From assembly GCA_002286855.1 (NCBI GenBank), contig NRSV01000041.1, forward strand, positions 248,001 to 312,000: DNA of 64,000 nt. Direction: 5' to 3'. How positions within the stretch are numbered: position 1 is the first letter of the stretch; each line of letters starts with the position of its first letter. The stretch is from Bipolaris cookei (taxonomy: Eukaryota > Ascomycota > Dothideomycetes > Pleosporales > Pleosporaceae). A model generated the notes under the pieces. The model saw only the letters and a list, made by a program, of their open reading frames with translations, did not search any database and was not told the origin of the DNA. Shown here piece by piece: positions 44,836-56,280 of this stretch. The position numbers and the translations under genes are program-made.

Positions 44836-45894
44836 TCAGACAACGAAGTCTTTTTCATCTTTCCTGGGCCCCAGACCTTTCTTTACACCATCTTTCAATA
44901 CATCCCAGTTCACACCATCCAATCTCCGTCCACGAGTGGCTACATCAGAAGCCACATCTGTCAGCTTTCCTGTAGCGATTCTGCGCATCATCACTAAATC
45001 TTGGGCGTTCGGAAATGTCCGTCCCCTGCCCTCGGTGAGAAATTTCTCAATGAACTCCTCTTCTTCTTCACTAAAAGGCAGGCCGACTAGCTCGTAGGCT
45101 TTTGCGTCTCTTGTGTACACGTCATGTTCTGAACGATCTGCCCACGCATTGTGGTCCAGTGTCTCCTCGATGAGGATCTCGAGAAGCGGCTTCTGTTCGA
45201 ACTCAGGCCTGTTATGAATCCAATCGTACATGTCGGTGACATTACGACCAGCAAGATATTTTGCGAACTCGACCCGTGTTTTTTCATCCTCCAGCGGCGG
45301 CTTAACACAGTTGTAATATGCAAGTGCCAGTACATCATCTTTAGGGCCACCTCCCATACCCAGACTGCTCGACTTATCTCCCCCAGTTAATAGAGTGTGC
45401 ATAATCTCGTCTGGAAATGTCGGTATTATGCTCGGATGTGTCAAGTGCCCAACCGCGGTTGAAAACTGGAGGTGATCAAGAAACCACAGCCCTTCAACAA
45501 ATGTCCAGAACCGCTTCTCAAGATGCACGTCCTTTGCGAAGGCTTCCGAAAGCTCTGTGGTGTCATGATGCTGCGGCGACAGGTCTTTAAGCAAATAGAA
45601 GACTAGGCAATGTTTGTTGTGTAGTGTCGTCTCGGCGGAGATGATGCGCTGATGGAGATCCTGGAGTTGTTGCGGAGATTTGGGTGGGTACAGCTTGCTT
45701 CCTGTATTACCTGGTCAGGGTTTACTCAGCGTAAGTCAGTGTCGAACTTTACCTTTGATCTGGAGGAGGACTAGCAACCGCTCGAAGAATGTGCGCCCAC
45801 CAAGGGCAGTTCGATACGACTGAATCTCTTGTACGAGGCCCTCATTGTAGTTGAGACCACGATAGACGGCGTCAAAATCTTCAATGTCAAGCAT
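44836..45894 (-). CDS. ELYS-like domain protein (nuclear pore assembly)
   Basis: Two exons on the minus strand, 45894-45753 and 45701-44836, are joined across a 51 nt intron (GTAAAG to ACAG), giving 335 residues. The start MLDIEDFDAVYRGL begins the conserved region; YRTALGGRTFFERLLVLL and the spliced SKLYPPKSP continue it. Further family segments are FVEGLWFLDHLQFSTAVGHL, IIPTFPDEI and LALAYYNCVKPPL followed by EFAKYLAGRNVT. ELYS proteins dock the Nup107-160 complex to chromatin or the nuclear pore; the fungal versions are short, single-domain proteins of about 300 residues, as here. The ATG at 45894 was chosen because upstream in-frame sequence lacks an ATG. The C-terminus is lysine- and aspartate-rich. 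The gene is intact. Confidence 0.83.
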
Positions 45895-46225
45895 TTCTGC
45901 GATTGGGCTAGAGTCCGGGCAGGTTTGCTTCGCGCCGGGGTTGATGTTGGACGTGTTGTTGTCGGCGCACCCAAGATCCAGGGCACGCGTTGTCACGTGA
46001 GTGCTGCCTTGGCGTCCAGTTATCTCATCGATCAGACGTTGCGCACCGATTAGCTAATATAATTGAGTATCACTAGTGGGAGAAACGTTCAGAGTACGAA
46101 TGCCAGTGCGCTCCACTGTATCTTCAGACATCATCTGTTCTGATAATGGGATTATTCCGTTACTTGGCACACAAAAACATTATAGCAGGATATGCTACTA
46201 CGAACCTTTCAAATCGACATACGCA
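45895..46225. other. Divergent region between the ELYS gene and the Zn2Cys6 pseudogene
   Basis: This 331 bp holds the ELYS promoter. A CACGTGAC motif (E-box core CACGTG) is present at about 45993-46000. Nothing else was recognised. Confidence 0.45.
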
Positions 46226-47896
46226 ATGAACGTCGAAGATAGACCGCGACATCGCCAGCGACTGCGTATCGTATGTGATTCGTGTCGAGAGTGCAAAAGA
46301 AAACGCGATCGAAGACGGCCTTGCAATATATGCCTCGGTTATGGGTACGACTGCTCCTATCGTTCAACACCGTGCAGTTCGGCCCCGGAACATAGTAGTA
46401 CAGGAAGCAAGCCCAACACCTGCTGCGGGAACGTCATCACTACACTTAGATGGTCACCAGCCGGTCCAGCCGATCCAGTAACTTCAGCAGCAAGTCTTAG
46501 AGAATCATGACCAGCAAGAATTAGGCAATGGCCACCAGCACTCACCCGCATACCTGCGATCCGTCGAGAGCAACTCTGGAGCGGCTTTTGCACGCCTACT
46601 TACGATGACACTCGAATCATCTGACCAGAGTGCTTCTCCAATGTGAATGCTCGCATAGAACTTGTTTCTCGGAGAAAGACAAGCAGCGATGCCAGCACAG
46701 CAAGAGGCTCTCACAGATATTCTATCAGAAACAGAGATGCGACATCTGGCTAGTATCTATTTGAAAAGTTTCACCCATGTTGTAGCTTCATTGACAAGGA
46801 CATGCTGCTCCAGAGTCTATTCAACAATTGGAGCCAGCAAAAACCATACAACACTCTGGAAGCCCTTTTGACTGGTGTCGCTGCCCTCGCACTTCTGTTT
46901 TCGAATACCCAAGACGTGGAAACTGAATCGAAATTCGCTTCACTTGCTAAACGTCTGCTGGGCCCATCATGTGCTGATATTCCATTAACACATAGTGCTA
47001 CTGCGTGGGTGCTTCGCACTGCATACCTACGGGTTACAGCAAAGCCAGAAGAGGCATGGTTAGCAAGCTGTAGTGCTCTCCACATCATCGATGCTGCAAG
47101 ACTGATGAACAGAACTAGCCGAAGTAGTGCCTTAATCACATCTCAAGACCCAGTCAGTATCCATCTTCGAAAAAGGGTGGTTGGTATAGCACAACACCTA
47201 AACACATAGATGCCATATGACCTAGGTCGGAGTCGTGTGTTTCTGCCTAACATTGACAATACTCCACCGACCCCGCAAGCTGGAGAATACACAGTGAAAT
47301 TGCTGGATCTTCTGCCATACTCAGAGGATCTGGACCCGGCTAACGAACTAAGTGTGGACCGGCTTGTTAAAGCATTGGTGAACGTCATGGAGCGGATACA
47401 TACCGAACCACCATCTGTACTGGCACAGTGCAACTTGATGCTACGCATCCATCGTAGGCTTCATGCCTCGAGGCTCGAGATGCCTGAGAACCTCATGGCC
47501 AAAGTTCTCAGTTTAATGCAAAAAAGTATCCAGGTCGTTCGATCCAACGTTGCAGCACACCTTCCCTGGCACCACATAGCCAGCATCCCGTTTCAGGGAG
47601 TGTGCACACTCCTCGTTATCGACATTGCACAGTCTTTTGCACTCTTGTGTGAGGCCCTGGCTTGTGTCATCACCATGAATGAAGCGTACTCAACCGAAGC
47701 GACGCAAGAAGCTGCTGTTGCTGAATGTGCCCTGCTCCAGCTGCACCGAAGGCGAAGGGAAGCAGATATTAAGAAACGTTCTGACATGCTGGGCCTATAC
47801 CCTTCTATAAAAAGATTCTTGTACGAGAACCATGGAAATCCTCTAAGCAGCGAATCTCTACAAGAATTTTCTTGGTTTAATAAGTTTTTTAGCTAA
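46226..47896 (+). pseudogene. Zn2Cys6 fungal transcription factor, multiply disrupted
   Basis: From ATG 46226 the frame encodes a binuclear-zinc-like segment, CDSCRECKRKRDRRRPCN, then C-X6-C. The cysteine expected in KRKCD is Arg, so one of the six zinc ligands is lost from its place. Homologous sequence then moves between frames: near 46370 one frame ends, and later segments (FLGERQAAMPAQQEALTDIL, then FIDKDMLLQSLFNNW) lie in different frames. In-frame stops include TGA 46644-46646, TAG 46656-46658 and TAG 47207-47209 (where relatives have Trp). The C-terminal half from 46802 is the fungal transcription-factor middle homology region (LTGVAALALLFSNTQDVE). At least two frameshifts and three stops show that the gene is dead. 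The adjoining MFS pseudogene suggests a regulator-transporter pair. Confidence 0.8.
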
Positions 47897-48640
47897 TTCG
47901 GATCTAGCATCAGGTCTTGATCCGTTCATGCAAGCACTATAGCGATCGTGAACTCGAATAGTACGGTTCAGAGATTCTATATCACGTTCTTGAATCTTGG
48001 CGGACCGATTCAATGTTAGTTTCTCGTTCAATAGCAAGAATTATGCTCATTCTATCCGCGGCGGAAACAATCGTTGTGCAGTTCCCGCTAATTATCCTTC
48101 ATATCCGCAATACACGCTCTGCCTTACGATTCACAAACATGAAATCCAACATGCAAGGAAGCATCTGCAGGGATATCACCGTAATATTACTACAAGCTTG
48201 TCTTACAGACTCTTCTCTCAAAAACCCCTAGCTCCATTATGAGATTTGCAATGTTTCCTGAATGCATATCCCATCAGTACCTGCTCCACGTGCAGTCCTG
48301 CATGCAATTAGCACTTGACTGGGAATTACCACTTATCAATTCATCACCAAAAAGACTGTGTTCAATCCCCTTAAAAACTGAAGAGAAATTATTTGACCAA
48401 AAAAAAGCCACGAAATAAGATACGCAAAGTGCGGATATTGCGGGCAATGCGGAACTACCAGTAATGGAAAAAGCCGCACTTTTGCCCTCACTCTTACCGG
48501 AACATCGCTTTGTATACATAGTTTAGAAGAGAGAGAAAAGGAATTGCAGAGCCTTCTTGTCCCGTCTGCTATCACACTCCAAACACAAAAAAAAACAATA
48601 GCTTCACTTCTCAATCAAAGACGACCGCCACTCAGCAGAG
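47897..48640. other. Intergenic region between the two pseudogenes
   Basis: About 740 bp, AT-rich with homopolymer A runs (48380-48420, 48580-48600). It presumably held the promoter of the MFS gene. No other feature was recognised. Confidence 0.45.
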
Positions 48641-50341
48641 ATGCATCAACACCCCAGCACCGCACACTGCGACCCCAATCAGGCATACCACGCCCGCGAT
48701 GAGGAAAAGCCACAAGCAGAACAAGAAATTTTGGATGGTGCACAGAATCCAAATCACGATGTCACATTCAACTCGCCCCATGATGACCAGAACTCACAGG
48801 ACTGGTTGTCATGGAAAAAGTTACGTATCCGCACCCAACCAACCTTTAGTCAAAAGGTCAAAGTATAAGAAGATAAGAAAACACTCCCTCCCCCTCCCCC
48901 CCCCAAAAAAAAACTAACTGAAAACAATTCAGCTAACAGGATCGCCAATTCAACAGACTCGTCATCTCCACAACCGTATGCACAGGAATTTTTGATCGCA
49001 AGTCTCAACAGCGCAATCTACAACGCAGCCGCCGCACTCAGCAGCACCGAGTTCAACGTGGGAAACAAAGTCACAGCACTGAGAACCAGCCTCTTTGTAT
49101 TAGGTTTCGTATCGGGCCCCGTGATCTGGGCTCCAGGGTCTGAGATGCTTGGGCGTCGCTGGCCACTCGTACTTGGCGTGTTCGGATCTTGCGTGTTTAC
49201 GTTTGGAAGCGGCATGACGGAGAATGTGCAGACGCTCATTGTGGGCCGGGGGGGTTTGCGGGCTTGTTTGACGCAAGCCCTCTGTGCGTTGTTCCTGCTG
49301 TGCTGGCGGATTTGTACAATAGCATGTATCGCGGTGTGGCAATATCGCTGTATGTGCTGGCGGTATTTGGGGGCCCGTTTCTCGCACCCATGGTTGGTGA
49401 TATCATTGTTGCAAGTCGTCTAGGGTGGCGTTGGACGCTGTGTCTTCCTGCCATCTTGGGACTTGCAAACTCCGTGTTTCTGTTGCAATTGTTCCGAGAG
49501 ACTTTTGCCCTATTTATATTGGTGCAAAAGGCGCGGCTATTGTAGCGGCAGAGTGATGACCGGACGGCCGCTTCGCTTGCTAGCGACGGAGCCCATTATC
49601 CTTTTGATATCCACCTATATGTCGTTCATATATGGATTGGTTTACGCACTTTTAGGGGCATATCCATGGTACGCCGGCCGGGGTACGAACATTGTCATTT
49701 CTCAGACTACTCTTGGGTGTGTATTTAGCTCTTATCTTTATCCTTGGTCAACACAAGTCGTATTATCGCAAGCTGGAGACAGACAGTAGAAAGACAACAC
49801 CAGAGCGGCGGCTTGGACCTGCTATCCTGGGGGTTGTTGTGTTCACTATCGGTCTATTTTGGTAAGTCTTGTATGTAAATGTTAACATGAAAAAAAGCTG
49901 ATTTTTCTGCTCCAGGTTTGCTTGGACAGGCTTCACTAATGCTGTCCATTGGATGGCGCCAACTGCAGCCGGGGTACTTATTGGATTTGGAGTACTCTGC
50001 ATCTTTTTGCCCTGCTTGAATTATCTCGTTGATGCTTTTCTGCTTCTGTAAGTAATGTTTAGCCTTCGAGCGCGCCCTTGCCAATCATGTTGACTGATAT
50101 GTCGACTCAAACCAGAGCAGCTTCCGCAGTTGCAGCCAACATCATGCTCCAGTCAGCTGTTGCAGCTAGTTTCCCTTTGTTCTCTACTCGGATGTTTGAA
50201 AATCTCGGGATCCAATGGGCAGGGATGCTTCTTGCCTGTCTCGCCACGATCACGATACCAATCCCGATAGTTTTCCGAGCATATGGGCCGACCTTGAGAG
50301 CAAAGAGCGAGGAGCAAGATCCTGGTGGAAGCCTCTACTGA
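48641..50341 (+). pseudogene. MFS multidrug/polyamine-type transporter (DHA1-like), disrupted
   Basis: A hydrophilic start (MHQHPSTAHCDPNQ) is followed by a possible intron and then by transporter helices in shifting frames. Recognisable pieces are SLNSAIYNAAAALSSTEFNV, WAPGSEMLGRRWPLVLGVFG, GLFDASPLCVVPAVLADLYN, VFGGPFLAPMVGD with GWRWTLCLPAILGLAN, then EPIILLISTYMSFIYGLVYA and a last part ending TIPIPIVFRAYGP. The change of frame near 49248-49254 coincides with a run of seven G, where slippage is likely; another shift lies near 48988 at a T run. The loop between helices 6 and 7 seems shortened. The pattern fits the polyamine/drug antiporter families of fungi. With several frameshifts the gene cannot give a full transporter. 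It ends at TGA 50339-50341. Confidence 0.78.
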
Positions 50342-52671
50342 AGTGATGGTATGAAAATCAAAAGGCTAAAAGAAGAGTATATCCGACGAGCGAATGATAT
50401 GTTAGTCGCGATGTAAAGGGGAAAAATATACCAAGAGGCTTTACATGATGAGGGAAATGCAAAAGTTCGAAAGCGAAGAGTATGCATACGACAACATACG
50501 ACGTTGAATCAATGTGTTTGAAGAATGGGGAAAGCTCCACAGGAATACGAGTTGAATGTTGAGGTTGTGCTGCAGCATCTTTGGCTCAAGACAATTGCAA
50601 GACTAGTCGCGATCGATCGAATGGGCACAATAGTCGACATTGCATGGTGTTGCAGATTTTGAATCAGCCATCCGATTTTCGTCCGTTAGTAATAAGCAGC
50701 CCAGACTCGTAAACAAAACAAATATTTGCTCACCGTCTACGCAGAGCATTTAGAGGCCAGACCCTAGCACATAGCGGTCAGATGTGCATGACGTAATGGC
50801 ATGGATTGACGTGAACCCCGCATGTGTCATCTGTTGGGAGAGGTGTATAATTCTTACAGATGCTGCTTGCAACAACTAAGCGCTTTCATAAAAGTCGCAA
50901 AGCAGATGGCATGATATGGACGAGGAGGGGAGCGCGGGGACTCGTGACACTACGGAGGGTTGGCAAAGGAACTCGGATGTCCGTAATTGCCGGCCCCGGA
51001 AGATGAGGGTACTCTAGACAGTATTATGTTCATACATGTGCGAAGAGAGGTCGAAGACCGGGTATCGACCCCCATGGAAACTGGAGGTCAGACAACGTCC
51101 CGATTGTTGACAAAGTAGGTAAAGTCAATATGCGGGTATTTGAGGTGGAGTCTGGCACCACCTCACTTCACATATTGCACATGTCGCATCGAGCGATCGG
51201 TAACCGTCTGTGCTACAAGCACTAACTAACACGGCGAGCACTAGGCAGCAAAGAGCAGGCCCATTCGTTCTGCTCTGATGAGTCAAAGCCAAGCTGCAGG
51301 GCTGAGTGGCTGAATGGATGGGTGGATGGGGTGGACGGGTGGATGGGGTGACTGCTCACGCTTGGTGTCTGATGTGAGTAATGCCTGTGCCGACCAAAGC
51401 ACGCAACTGTCAACAGCTCGGACAAGACGGCCAAAAGCCAAAAAAAAATACCTAGCTCTACACCTACTACTGGAACAGGACTGAGCTGTGTACATAGACC
51501 ATGGACTACAGATGGTAGAAACCGATGACATGTGCATCTAGGTACAAGTCGGCCAAGATACATTACGGTGAGCTTCAGCGTCCGTCAGGGCGGAAGCGGG
51601 CGGATGGCGACAGATTCCACGAGCATCGGAGCCAGCGCGTACAATGCCTGTCGCCTGACAGCGCCTTGCCAAGCACAAGCAAAGCTTATGAGGAACAGAG
51701 GCGTGGCACACGTGATGCTAATCCATGCCAGCGCCAATGGTTTCTTGCACGCCTGAGGCTCGGACAAAGTCTGGAGTTAGTAGTTGGCGATTTGAAATTC
51801 ACACACCATTGCGGGTAGGAGGAGAAAAAAAATTAGTAGCCATGATCTCACAGGTGGCCCAGGCGGATACAAAACGTATTAGCTTCCGATGTATCCTGCA
51901 CGGGCCGAGGGTCACATCACTGCCCATATGTACATAGGTGAAAATCCGATGCAAAGAATGCTAGGCAAAGAGCGGATGATCGATACGGATGGTGAGAGCG
52001 ACCCAAGCCAACCCAAGTGGCTGGACCGCCCTTCTGACCTGTTGTCACAGCCATGGCATGACATGATGCACTAAGTGCCGGTGCAGCAAAGGATAACGCT
52101 GCGTCTTGGGACTCGCCATTTGCGTGTCTGGCAGGGCAAAGACTCAGGCATGGGATTGGATTGGGTCGTGTGCAGCATAAAGAAAGGGCCCTTAGCCTTA
52201 GTACTTACATAGTCGTTAGCGGTGGCTGATGGGTGGGTGGCGGGTGGAGAGCAGGTCCGTGCGTGCCCAGGCCCACCTTGGGCAAGACAACTGCACTCGG
52301 CCATGTGGACGTCACAACTGGCAAAAGACGCGATGCAATGCGATCCGAATATTCTCGACGCTGACAAACTCACGTAGCCATGACCTGCTCTAATTCGCAG
52401 TTCCGCAACTTCCGGTCCAAGTAGTATACATGCAAGGCGCACCCCCCTCAGTAGTGCTAGCCAGTTGGCCGCACACCAGTACTTGATACCTCTTCCGTTT
52501 GCTGTTTCCCTTGGATTCACCTTGCATTCTCTTGCTTCTTTGGCTGCGCATACCTACTGGCTACAGTCTCGCTGTACAGCCGAGTCGCATAGTTTCCTCT
52601 ATTCCCTTCCACTCGTGCTTTCGCAGCGCATTCTTCTCAAGAGCACACCATTCCTACTGAATACACTCATC
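50342..52671. other. 2.3 kb intergenic region with a short GGATGGGGTGG tandem
   Basis: No gene was recognised between the MFS pseudogene and the Ytp1-like gene. Open frames reach about 150 codons (52071-52520 minus) without domains. A short imperfect tandem of GGATGGGTGG-like units sits at about 51313-51350. The last ~200 bp are pyrimidine-rich, typical of a fungal promoter and leader. Confidence 0.5.
51313..51350. repeat. Short imperfect (GGATGGGTGG)n tandem
   Basis: About four units of GGATGGG(G)TGG follow each other in 38 bp. It is the only tandem seen in the 50.3-52.7 kb gap. Confidence 0.55.
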
Positions 52672-54500
52672 ATGAGGGGCCGTGGGGGTCTCGCTATAGC
52701 TACTGCGGCATTGCTACTAGAGCTTGTACCGCTGGCAGTCGCGCATGGTGGCGACAAAGCCATGGATATGAATGCGCATGATATGCCCAAAGCGCAACCT
52801 CAACAAGTCGGTTTCGGAGGCTACTGGAGTCTTTCTGAACATGCTTCGCTCATGTATTGGCACATTGGGCTCGAATTATTGGCTTGGATCGTGGTCCTGC
52901 CATTAGCCGTCATGTTCAGTATCGCGCGTTCGCGCTTTACTCTGCCATCGCAATTAGTCTTCCTTGCTACCAATGCACTCGCGCTTGTGCTTGGCCTCGT
53001 CTACAACCACAAGACACCAGAAATGTATGCGGGAAACGCGCACAGCAAGGCTGGATGGGCTATTACGTGGATTGCTTCGGCATGGGTGTTTTTGGCTCTG
53101 GTCCAGGTCTATGCCGGCATGCACGACAAGGAGTCGATCGAGGATCAATTCAAACACTCCATGACGGCTGCAAATCTGCTCAGATACCAGCGTGTACAAG
53201 ACGAGGAGCTCTCGGATTCATCAAGATGGTCGGGAGATTCTGGCCAAGGTACTGAACGAAACTCGGCTTCGTTATACGACCCATCCCGATCACCCAGCGT
53301 TGAGTCCGAAGTCCAGCAGTTTATCGGCCAAAATAGCAATGATGCGCATGACGACGACGACTCTTGTGAAAATGACAATGAGAAGCGCGGTCTCCTACAC
53401 GGCACACCTGTAGACCGCTTCTTGGCTCGCAATGTAGCCCGCTTTGCTGCAGGCCGTACACTGAAAGCGATCCGATTTTTCTATGTCCTGGTTGAGCGTA
53501 CGATCCTGATCCAAGGTTTCGTGGCCATTGTCAGTGGTGCTGTCGTCTATGGAGGCATCGGACGAGGAGGTGCCGTGTTCAACGTTCTGGCGCACACGGT
53601 CAAAGGAGGAATCTTCTTTGTGTACGGTTTTCTCACGCTGGGCCGGTGGATGGGCGCATTCGCAGACTTCGGATGGGCGTGGAACGTCAAGCCGCCCAAG
53701 GAGGTTGTTGGTCGTTGGCGAGCCGCGCTACCGTCGGCGGAATTTACCGAATCCTTCGTCATCTTTCTCTACGGTTGTACCAATGTTTTCCTCGAGCATT
53801 TGGCTGCGTGGGGCGACGCATGGACTGCGCAGGATTTGGAGCACGTCTCCATCTCGGTCATGTTCTTTGGTGGCGGTTTGGTAAGTGGCTTGTCATGGCT
53901 GCTCTTTCACTCTAGCGCGACATTAGCTAATCTCCTTCCTAGTTGGGAATGTGCATTGAGTCGAGCAAGATGCGCGATCTCCTCAACAGCGGTGTTGCGG
54001 CCTCACAGGCAGCCTCTGTAGAGCACGAGGCATGGCAGCAGCCACGCCAGTACCGCTTCTCCATGAACCCTCTTCCGGCATTGATCATCATGCTGCTTGG
54101 CAAGATGATGAGCTCTCACCACCAGGACTCGATGGTTTCGACCATGATACACAGCCAATGGGGGTCCATGTTCATGGGCTTCGCGCTGGCACGTGCTCTC
54201 ACCTACATCACTCTGTACATCTCGCCGCCAACATCCTTCCTTCCATCCCGGCCGCCGACCGAGATTGTGACTGCCTTCTGCCTCATCTCAGGCGGCATCA
54301 CCTTTATGGTCAGCAACAAGGATACCGTTGCAGCTCTTGAATCATACAACCTGGATGCCATGTTCATCTTCACAGTCGTCATGGGACTCACCGCGCTTCT
54401 CATGGCTTGGACCACAGTTGTTATAGCCATCAAGGGCTGGGCCTTGCGCAAGGAGAGCGGCAGTCAATGGTCCAAAGGCCGCACTGGTGCCTTGGCTTGA
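52672..54500 (+). CDS. Ytp1-like integral membrane protein
   Basis: Two exons, 52672-53880 and 53943-54500, are joined across a 62 nt intron (GTAAGT to CTAG), giving 588 residues. A signal peptide (MRGRGGLAIATAALLLELVP, then LAVA) leads into a His/Met-rich stretch (DKAMDMNAHDMPKA). A DUF2427-type region follows (YWSLSEHASLMYWHIGLELL), then several hydrophobic helices, a cytoplasmic acidic linker (about residues 200-245, NSNDAHDDDDSCENDNE) and the C-terminal Ytp1 domain with GRTLKAIRFFYVLVERT, LGRWMGAFADFGWAWN and QDSMVSTMIHSQWGSMFMGF. The His, Met and Cys positions in the membrane helices suggest metal or heme handling, but no function is established for Ytp1. The gene is intact. Confidence 0.85.
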
Positions 54501-54972
54501 TTGCTTGCCAGCCAGCCAGCATCAGCCTCGAGCACACTGGCTTGCTCCGAATGACATGCAACTTGGAAGCTGGACTTTTCCTCTGATACCCCACTTGTTC
54601 CCTTATTTATGGCCCGAATGTTTCTTTTTTTTTGGCTTCATGACATTGCTGCAGTATACCCCTTTTCCCAAGGATGGCGACAGCCTGGATAGCTGCAATA
54701 ATACCCTTGTTCTTTGCAATGATGGCAGTGGTAATGGAAGGGCTATGGAGAGACGGGTTCCTTCGGCAACGGGCGGCTCTCAATGATCATCAATATTGGA
54801 CAATCGACACATGTTCTTGGTCCTGATGACGGCGAGTGCTCTCGGAGGCACATGGGGTAGAGCAATCACGAATAATTAAGCTTGGTTCATCTCATTAATT
54901 TTCATAGACTGTGTAGTACTCATCTGGGTATCAAATGTAGAGCCGTCAAATTCCAAGAATCTCGAGCCTTCT
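54501..54972. other. Convergent 3' region, Ytp1-like gene / DAM1
   Basis: This 472 bp between the two stops has a T-rich stretch (54625-54640) and no coding potential. It holds the 3' UTRs of both genes. Confidence 0.55.
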
Positions 54973-55694
54973 TTACCGTGCTCCTCGCCCCCGTCCAGCA
55001 ACACCTCTTGCGATGCCTGTACCGCCTCTTGTGCCCCTTGTGGTGCCGCCGCGGGTAGGGATACCACCGCGCCCGCCAGCGCGTGGTATACCTCCCCTGC
55101 CTCTTGGTAGGCTCGATGTTTTGGCTGCCGGCGCAGGCGTCTGAGGCTTGGATGGAGTCTTGCTGCTTGGGGGGTTGTCAACAAAGGATGTGTCGGTGGT
55201 CAAAAATGTCGCCTCCATGTCCTCTGGCCCCTGTGAGCGGCTAAGGTTGGCAGCCCCGCCGTCGGGCTGGTTCTGTGGCCGCTTGAAGGACTCGTGGATT
55301 GGGGCCTGGAGATGTTTATTAGTAGCCGTGGTACCATGGTTCCGCTTTGAGACGCTGTTTTACGCACCTCTGGGAAGTCGACGCAGAAGGCGTTCATGTT
55401 CATGCCGTAGAGAAAAGCGGCAAAGCTCTCGGAGAAGCGGGCCAGACTCTCATGCATTAATTGCAGCTGCATGAAGTTTTGCTCGAGGTCTGCCATGGCG
55501 TCGCTCAGCTCTGCAAAGCCATCCTGAAGGCCTTCGAGCGCATTGTCGGAAGCAGAGGCGGCACGGCCGCGCTGAGAAGAGTCGCGTAGTGAGGAGCGCG
55601 AAGAAGGGCGAAGGGGCGTCGTGGGGCGGGAGCGAGGGGATTTACTACGGGTGCGCCGGTAGGATGGAGTTGTTGTGGGCGTTGTGGACGCCAT
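54973..55694 (-). CDS. dam1: DAM1, DASH complex subunit
   Basis: Two exons on the minus strand, 55694-55368 and 55305-54973, are joined across a 62 nt intron (GTGCGT to CCAG), giving 219 residues. The start MASTTPTTTPSYRRTRSKSP leads into a Ser/Arg/Pro-rich segment. The conserved Dam1 core is GFAELSDAMADLEQNFMQLQ, then LMHESLARFSESFAAFLYGM and NMNAFCVDFPE, continuing after the intron with APIHESFKRP. The C-terminus is rich in Gly-Arg (RGRGGIPRAGGRGGIPTRGG), unusual for yeast Dam1 but seen in filamentous fungi. DASH couples kinetochores to microtubule plus ends, and Dam1 is a target of Aurora kinase. The reading frame is open upstream through an Asn/Thr repeat, but ATG 55694 gives the family start. 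Confidence 0.9.
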
Positions 55695-56280
55695 GGATGG
55701 TTGGGTGTTATTGGTAGTGTTGGTGTTGGTGTTGGTATTGGTTTTGTTGTTCTTGTTGTTGCTGCTGGCTGAGGGGCAGGGCCCTGGAGTAATGGCACAC
55801 GAACGCGAGGGGCTCCCTAGACTTTTGAGGACAACGGTGCGCTGATGGGATGAAGATTGGTTGTACGTAGATGTGTACTCACACACCCACGTACCTACAT
55901 AGCTCTATGTGTACAAAATAACCGGTACCGCTCGCCCGCCCGCCTCCCCCACGCGCTAGGACATATGCGTCGATGATGGCATTGCCCGAGTCGGTAGTAC
56001 CGATAATGTGCATTCTCCCTGTATGCCTATCCTATCCGATGTACGCACATGGGTACTTAACTACATATGCCCCTCGCACGCGCAGAGGTCAGTGATTTAG
56101 CCAGAGACGCTCCCTTAAGGCGGCCCGCCGTCTCCGCCGTCTCCCCCGCCTTGCTTGTCCGTGTCTGCTCCGCCATAAGGCACGAAGGCACTGCTGCGCC
56201 GCCCGACCCGGCAACATCGCCCGACGTCACCCTAGTGGGCACAAGTGCCGCTCACCTTGAGCCTCAGCGAAGTGACATTC
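55695..56280. promoter_or_regulatory. Divergent region, DAM1 / CRAL-TRIO gene
   Basis: This 586 bp holds the promoters of both genes. The part nearest DAM1 (55706-55767) is an imperfect tandem of GTTGGT/GTTATT units, read as (AACACC)n in the DAM1 leader direction. A G/C-rich tract lies at about 55930-55960. Confidence 0.5.
55706..55767 (-). repeat. (AACACC)n-type tract in the DAM1 5' leader
   Basis: Read on the minus strand, this is an imperfect series of AAC, AACACC and ACCAAT units just upstream of the DAM1 ATG. It keeps the DAM1 frame open upstream without an in-frame start of good context. Confidence 0.65.

Noticed and set aside
44382..44975. Plus-strand open frame of 197 codons overlapping the ELYS 3' end in antisense
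   Set aside because: No domain, no family resemblance, and about 140 nt overlap the conserved ELYS coding region in antisense. It looks fortuitous.
45895..45996. Upstream extension of the ELYS first exon
   Set aside because: The frame is open but contains no ATG; the family start is at 45894.
51040..51085. Second T-arm-like sequence (GGGTATCGACCCCC)
   Set aside because: No cloverleaf could be formed with upstream sequence.
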